From Streptomyces marincola (GTDB lineage Bacteria; Actinomycetota; Actinomycetes; Streptomycetales; Streptomycetaceae): a stretch of 64,000 bases of DNA. The notes beneath the pieces are model-generated. The model had not been told where the DNA came from, searched no databases, and was given only the letters and a program-made list of their open reading frames with translations. Of the stretch, positions 60,000 through 64,000 are shown one piece after another. The first letter of the stretch is position 1. Every line of letters starts with the position of its first letter. A program made the position numbers and the translations under genes. The stretch covers positions 5,634,001 through 5,698,000 of the forward strand of contig NZ_CP084541.1 in the NCBI RefSeq assembly GCF_020410765.1. The letters run 5' to 3'.

Positions 60000-61118
60000 T
60001 CAGGGCGCCCGGCCGCCGGGCCCTTCGGCGCGGGCCGCGGCCTCGCGGGCCAGGGCCGTCAGCCGGGAGACGGCCCGGAAGTACTTCTTGCGGTAGCCGC
60101 CGTTCAGCATCTGTGCGCCGAACAGCTCGTCGAGCGGCACCCCCGAGGCGTACACCGGGATCTCCCGGTCGTAGAGCCGGTCGGCCAGGGTGACCAGGCG
60201 GAGCGCGGCCGTCTGGTCGGGCACGGGCCGCACGCCCGTCAGGCAGACCGTCGAGACGCCGTCGCACAGCGCGCCGTAGCGGCTGGGGTGGACGCGCGCG
60301 AGGTGGGCGAGCAGCGTGGGGAAGTCGTCGAGCGAGGCGCCGGGGAGCGCGTGCGCGGCCCGGGCCACCTCGGCCGCCTCCGGCGGCCGGGGGGCGCGGG
60401 GCAGACCGCGGTGCCGGTAGTCCTCGCCGTCCACGCGCAGCGTGCGGAAGTGGGCGGCGAGGCCCTGGATCTCGCGCAGGAAGTCGGCCGCGGCGAACCG
60501 TCCCTCGCCCAGCCGCCCCGGCAGGGTGTTGGACGTCGCGGCCAGCGCCACGCCCTCGGTGACCAGGCGGTCGAGCAGCGAGGAGACCAGAACGGTGTCG
60601 CCCGGGTCGTCGAGCTCGAACTCGTCCACGCACAGCAGCCGGTGGCCGGACAGGGCGCGTACGGCCGGCTGGAAGCCGAGGGCGCCCACCAGGGCCGTCA
60701 GCTCTCCGAACGTGGTGAACGCCTTGGCCGCCGCGGGCGCGGGCGCCGCGTGCCACAGCGAGGCGAGCAGGTGGGTCTTCCCGACGCCGAAACCGCCGTC
60801 GAGATACACACCGCGCGGCTCCGGCAACGGGCGCCGGCGTGCGCGCCGGGGCCAGATGGTCCGGCGCGCGCCGGGGGAGTCGGCCCCGCCGAGTCCCGCG
60901 GCGAACTCCTCAAGCGCCTTCACCGCCAGCCGCTGCGAGGGCTGCGCCGGGTCGGGCACGTAGGTGTCGAACCGCGCGCCCCGGAAGCGCGGCGGCGGCG
61001 CCAGGTCGGTCACCAGGCGTTCGGCCGGCACCCTCGGGTCGCGGGCCGCGAGGGCCGCCGGGGCCGGTCCCCGCCCGCCTTCCTGCCCGCCGTACGGCGG
61101 GTCGCTGCTGGTCGACAC
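60000..61118 (-). CDS. zapE: Cell division protein ZapE (AFG1-like ATPase)
   Basis: 372 residues from GTG 61118, with GGGAG upstream. Walker A GVYLDGGFGVGKTHLLASLWH and Walker B HRLLCVDEFELDDPGDTVLVSSLLDRLVTEGVALAATSNTLP (with the sensor Asn) are clear. The C-terminus (VTLADRLYDREIPVYASGVPLDELF...GGYRKKYFRAVSRLTALA) is that of AFG1/ZapE proteins. In E. coli ZapE acts at the division septum; the role in filamentous actinomycetes is inferred. It is divergent from the pyrimidine reductase gene, starts 92 bp apart. Confidence 0.92.
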   Translation of the reverse strand: MSTSSDPPYGGQEGGRGPAPAALAARDPRVPAERLVTDLAPPPRFRGARFDTYVPDPAQPSQRLAVKALEEFAAGLGGADSPGARRTIWPRRARRRPLPEPRGVYLDGGFGVGKTHLLASLWHAAPAPAAAKAFTTFGELTALVGALGFQPAVRALSGHRLLCVDEFELDDPGDTVLVSSLLDRLVTEGVALAATSNTLPGRLGEGRFAAADFLREIQGLAAHFRTLRVDGEDYRHRGLPRAPRPPEAAEVARAAHALPGASLDDFPTLLAHLARVHPSRYGALCDGVSTVCLTGVRPVPDQTAALRLVTLADRLYDREIPVYASGVPLDELFGAQMLNGGYRKKYFRAVSRLTALAREAAARAEGPGGRAP

Positions 61119-61191
61119 GGTCTCCCAGTCTACGCGGCGGGCCGCGGCCCGGCCGGGGCGGCCGCGACCGGCCCGGGTCCGCCGGCGGCTC

Positions 61192-61202
61192 GTGTGCCAC
61201 AC
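61192..61202. promoter_or_regulatory. Short palindrome at the divergent zapE/reductase promoter
   Basis: GTGTG-C-CACAC, perfect 5-bp arms, 8 bp before the reductase ATG at 61211 where no ribosome site is visible. CACACT overlaps as a possible -10 of a leaderless transcript. Confidence 0.3.
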
Positions 61203-61210
61203 TGCGCCCC

Positions 61211-62014
61211 ATGCGACGTCTGTTCCCCCCGCAGGCCGCCGGGACGACTCCGGCCGCCGGCGCCGACCGCCAGTACGGCACCGACCGCGAGTGGGATCTC
61301 CTCGAACTCGCCGACGCGTACGCCTACCCGGCCGAGGGCAGTTGGCTGCGCGCGAACATGGTCGCCTCGGCGGACGGGGCAGCGCACCACGGCGGCCGTT
61401 CCCGGCCGCTGTCGGGGCCCGCGGACATGCGCGTGTTCGGGGTGCTGCGGGCGCTGGCCGACGTGGTGATCGTCGGCGCGGAGACCGTCCGCGAGGAACG
61501 CTACCGGCCCGCGCGCCGGCGTGAGGAGTTCATCGAGCGCCGGCGCGCGGCCGGCCAGACCACCGTCCCGGCCATCGCCGTGGTCAGCGCGAGCCTGCAC
61601 CTGGACTTCTCCCTGCCCCTGTTCACCGAGCCCGTGGTGCCGACCCTGGTGCTCACCGGGGCCAACGCCCCCCACCCTGGTCTCTCCGCCGCGGCCGAGG
61701 CGGGAGTGCGCGTGGTCACGGCGGGCGAGGGGGCCGGCGTCGACCCCGCGCGCCTGAAGCCGGAGCTGGCCGCGCTCGGGTACACGCGGCTGCTCACGGA
61801 GGGCGGGCCCCGGCTGCTCGGGCAGCTGGCGGCGGCCGGCGTCGTCGACGAGCTGTGCCTGACCACCGCGCCGCGGGTCACCGTGGGCACCGCGCCCCGG
61901 GTGATGAGCGGCCCCGAGTCGGGTACCCCGTGGGAGTTCGAGCTGACCGACCTGCTGGAGGACTCCGGCTTTCTGCTGAGCCGGTACCGGCAGGTGCGAC
62001 AACCTGCGGAATGA
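61211..62014 (+). CDS. Pyrimidine reductase family protein (RibD C-terminal domain)
   Basis: 267 residues from ATG 61211. The dihydrofolate-reductase-like RibD_C fold shows ANMVASADGAAHHGGRSRPLSGPADMRVFGVLRALADVVIVGAETVREERY, LTEGGPRLLGQLAAAGVVDELCLTTAPRV. Such standalone reductases may act on pyrimidines of riboflavin or related pathways or be of unknown substrate; no rib genes are in the window. Divergent from zapE. Confidence 0.88.
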   Translation: MRRLFPPQAAGTTPAAGADRQYGTDREWDLLELADAYAYPAEGSWLRANMVASADGAAHHGGRSRPLSGPADMRVFGVLRALADVVIVGAETVREERYRPARRREEFIERRRAAGQTTVPAIAVVSASLHLDFSLPLFTEPVVPTLVLTGANAPHPGLSAAAEAGVRVVTAGEGAGVDPARLKPELAALGYTRLLTEGGPRLLGQLAAAGVVDELCLTTAPRVTVGTAPRVMSGPESGTPWEFELTDLLEDSGFLLSRYRQVRQPAE

Positions 62015-62130
62015 CACGTTCCGCTTATCCTGGTGTGGGCAGACTGAAAGGCGCAACGTTCCGTGCGCCCGCGGGGAAGGATGGTTTCTGCCGGGGCAGC
62101 GGGACCCGGCCCGACGAAGGGCGCTATCCG

Positions 62131-62598
62131 ATGATCACGACCGTTCTCATGATCGAGCAGCCCCTGGTGCCCACGGACGTCGAGCTGGTCACGACCCTGC
62201 ACGGGGCGGAGCACCAGTCGTTCGTGGTCCTGATGCAGCCGCGCGGGGACCGGGACCGGCTGCTGCGCGCGCTGGACGACGTCGCCCTCGGTGAGTTGGG
62301 GGACGCGGCGCGCGAGGGGGAGGAACCGGAGGGCGGTGACGCCGTCCAGCCGGCCAGGCGCGCGCTCGACCACTCGCTGCGCGCCCTGCGCGAGGCGGGC
62401 GCGGACGCGGTCGGCCAGGTGGTCGAGGACCACCCGCTCGACCTGCTCTCCTCCGTGGTCGAGGAAACGGGTGCGGACGAGGTCGTCGTGCTGACGGCGC
62501 CGCACTTCGTGGAAGAGCTGTTCCACCGCGACTGGGCGTCGCGGGCCAGGCACAAGGTCGGGGTGCCGGTGCTCAAGCTCTTCGCGCACGGCGAATGA
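62131..62598 (+). CDS. Universal-stress-protein-like small protein
   Basis: 155 residues from ATG 62131 (a second ATG at 62149 is possible). Reads TTVLMIEQPLVPTDVELVTTLHGAEHQSFVVLMQPRGDRDRLLRALDDVALGEL, then ALREAGADAVGQVVEDHPLDLLSSVVEETGADEVVVLTAPHFVEELFHRDWASRARHKVGVPVLKL, a Usp-like alternation. The ATP-loop of Usp proteins (G-2x-G-9x-G) is not seen. In databases such proteins near murC are often mislabelled indole-3-glycerol-phosphate synthase. It is followed 90 bp later by murC. Confidence 0.75.
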   Translation: MITTVLMIEQPLVPTDVELVTTLHGAEHQSFVVLMQPRGDRDRLLRALDDVALGELGDAAREGEEPEGGDAVQPARRALDHSLRALREAGADAVGQVVEDHPLDLLSSVVEETGADEVVVLTAPHFVEELFHRDWASRARHKVGVPVLKLFAHGE

Positions 62599-62687
62599 CC
62601 CGGCCCGCGCCGCCCGGCCGGGCCCCGCGCGCGCGGCACCGGGTGCGACAATCGGGGAGCCCACGCCTCGACCAGGGAGACTGCACG

Positions 62688-64000
62688 ATGACACCGGCGA
62701 TTCCGCCCGCGATGGACCGGCCCCACTTCATCGGCATCGGGGGAGCCGGCATGTCGGGGATCGCCAAGATCCTGGCCCGGCGCGGAGCCAGGGTCGCGGG
62801 CAGCGACGCGAAGGACTCGGAGACGGCCGCCGCCCTGCGCGCCCTCGGGGTCGAGGTGCACGTCGGCCACGCCGCCGCGCACCTGGCCGAAGACGCCAGC
62901 AGCGTCGTGGTGTCGAGCGCCATCCGCGCGGACAACCCCGAGCTGGCCGAGGCCACCAGGCGCGGCGTCCCCGCGGTGCACCGTTCCGAGGCGCTGGCGG
63001 CGCTGATGACGGGCCTGCGCACGATCGCGGTGGCGGGCACGCACGGCAAGACCACGACGACCTCCATGCTCGCCGTCGCCCTCACCCGGCTCGGTCTGTC
63101 CCCGAGCTACGCCATCGGCGGCGACCTGGACGTTCCCGGGTCGAACGCGGAGGCGGGCACCGGCGACCTGTTCGTGGCCGAGGCGGACGAGAGCGACCGC
63201 AGCTTCCACCGCTACCGCCCCGAGGTCGCGGTGATCCTCAACGTCGAACTCGACCACCACGCCAACTACGCCTCGATGGAGGAGATCTACGAGTCGTTCG
63301 AGGTCTTCGTCAGCCGCGTGCGCGCCGGGGGCACGCTGGTGATCAACGCGGACCAGGCGGGCGCGCGCGAGCTGACCGCGCGCCTCGCCGGCCGCCAGGG
63401 GCTGCGGATCGTGACCTACGGCGAGGCCCCTGAGGCCGCCTTCCGGGTGGTGCGTGTCGTCCCCGACCGCCTGACCAGCGAGGTCACCGTGGCCATCGGC
63501 GGTGAGGGCGTTCCGGCCCGGGAGCTGGCGTTCCGGGTCGCGGTGCCGGGCCGGCACTACGCGCACAACGCCGTCGCCGCGCTCGCGGCGGGCGTGGCCG
63601 CCGGCGTGCCGGCGGAGGAGCTGGCGCACGCGCTCGGCTCCTACACCGGCGTGCGCCGCCGGCTCCAGCTCATGGGGGAAGCCGCCGGGGTCCAGGTCGT
63701 CGACTCCTACGCCCACCACCCCACCGAGATGGCCGCCGACCTTGAGGCGATCCGCGAGGGGACGGAAGGCGGCCGGGTCCTCGTGGCCTTCCAGCCGCAC
63801 CTGTTCAGCCGCACCAAGGAGCTCGCCGAGGAGATGGGCCGGGCCCTCGCGCTCGCCGACGCCTGCCTGGTCCTCGGCATCTACCCGGCGCGCGAGGACC
63901 CGATCCCCGGGGTGACCAGCGAGCTGATCGTCGACGCCGCCCGCGCGCACGGCGCCGACGTCAGGTCGGTGGCGGACAAAAGCACCGTTCCCGACGCGGT
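62688..64000 (+). CDS. murC: UDP-N-acetylmuramate-L-alanine ligase, cut by the window end
   Basis: 437 codons are visible from ATG 62688, with AGGGAGA upstream, and the frame is still open at base 64000; the family is about 460-480 residues, so only the tail is missing. It ligates L-Ala to UDP-MurNAc in peptidoglycan precursor synthesis. Motifs in order: HFIGIGGAGMSGIAKILARRG (Rossmann), ATP loop VAGTHGKTTTTSM, VAEADESDRSFHRYRPEVAVILNVELDHH, and substrate-binding VDSYAHHPTEMAADLEAIREG...AFQPHLFSRTK. The reading frame is uninterrupted. Confidence 0.96.
   Translation, partial: MTPAIPPAMDRPHFIGIGGAGMSGIAKILARRGARVAGSDAKDSETAAALRALGVEVHVGHAAAHLAEDASSVVVSSAIRADNPELAEATRRGVPAVHRSEALAALMTGLRTIAVAGTHGKTTTTSMLAVALTRLGLSPSYAIGGDLDVPGSNAEAGTGDLFVAEADESDRSFHRYRPEVAVILNVELDHHANYASMEEIYESFEVFVSRVRAGGTLVINADQAGARELTARLAGRQGLRIVTYGEAPEAAFRVVRVVPDRLTSEVTVAIGGEGVPARELAFRVAVPGRHYAHNAVAALAAGVAAGVPAEELAHALGSYTGVRRRLQLMGEAAGVQVVDSYAHHPTEMAADLEAIREGTEGGRVLVAFQPHLFSRTKELAEEMGRALALADACLVLGIYPAREDPIPGVTSELIVDAARAHGADVRSVADKSTVPDA

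Overview
The window is 64 kb of chromosome from a high-GC actinomycete, most likely Streptomyces or a close relative. The evidence is the strong G/C bias at third codon positions, frequent GTG and TTG starts, many GTGA or ATGA stop-start overlaps, and gene content. The run murA-like/acnA/ngcEFG/rok7B7/xylFGH/dxs/fadAB/rnd/DUF3000/hemE/hemY/hemQ/zapE/murC follows, from memory, the S. coelicolor SCO5998-SCO6060 core. I find no rRNA, tRNA, CRISPR array, transposase or biosynthetic gene cluster. About 59 genes can be supported, and the first and last run off the window.

Layout. (1) 1-18.5 kb is mixed: a partial unknown protein, a large AfsR/SARP-type regulator, an LLM oxidoreductase with a homocysteine methyltransferase, a nitrilase-family amidohydrolase, an alpha/beta hydrolase, a YqeB-family membrane protein, a divergent WYL-regulator/NmrA-like pair around a near-ideal palindrome, an isochorismatase-fold protein without its usual catalytic residues, a secreted three-repeat fascin-like protein, a chromate transporter, argF/arcA-type arginine catabolism genes and an Nramp transporter. 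(2) 18.6-27.3 kb is rich in regulators: a MurA enzyme with its own XRE DNA-binding domain, HxlR/oxidoreductase, a translationally coupled ABC exporter operon, PPOX/TetR and MarR/YcaC-type hydrolase. (3) 27.9-41.3 kb is central metabolism and sugar uptake: aconitase, an NgcEFG-type amino-sugar ABC transporter behind a DasR-like dre site, the ROK regulator rok7B7, the xylFGH xylose ABC transporter, and dxs. (4) 41.4-49.7 kb holds TetR/alcohol dehydrogenase, a VOC protein, a beta-oxidation operon (fadA-fadB plus a NYN/PIN-like protein), RNase D and an unusual orphan response regulator. (5) 49.9-54.3 kb holds DUF3000, a MITE-like repeat element and three coproporphyrin-dependent heme genes. (6) 54.3-64 kb holds a large secreted subtilisin, an ECF sigma factor with a membrane partner, PPK2, ZapE, a RibD-like reductase, a Usp-like protein and the 5' part of murC.

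How it works together. The central block links glycolytic and TCA carbon flow (acnA, dxs) with uptake of chitin- and xylan-derived sugars. Its likely regulators are DasR (GlcNAc control) and Rok7B7 (xylose and carbon control), so it reads as a carbon-sensing region. Many accessory genes are simple regulator-plus-enzyme pairs with the operator visible between them. The observations most worth following are the palindromes at 9985-10011, 20190-20205, 25185-25214, 27727-27744 and 41969-42031; the MurA-XRE fusion; the degenerate response regulator and isochorismatase; the 252-bp inverted-repeat element before hemE; and the sigma/membrane protein/subtilisin cluster. I did not find a clearly new multi-gene defence or biosynthetic system.
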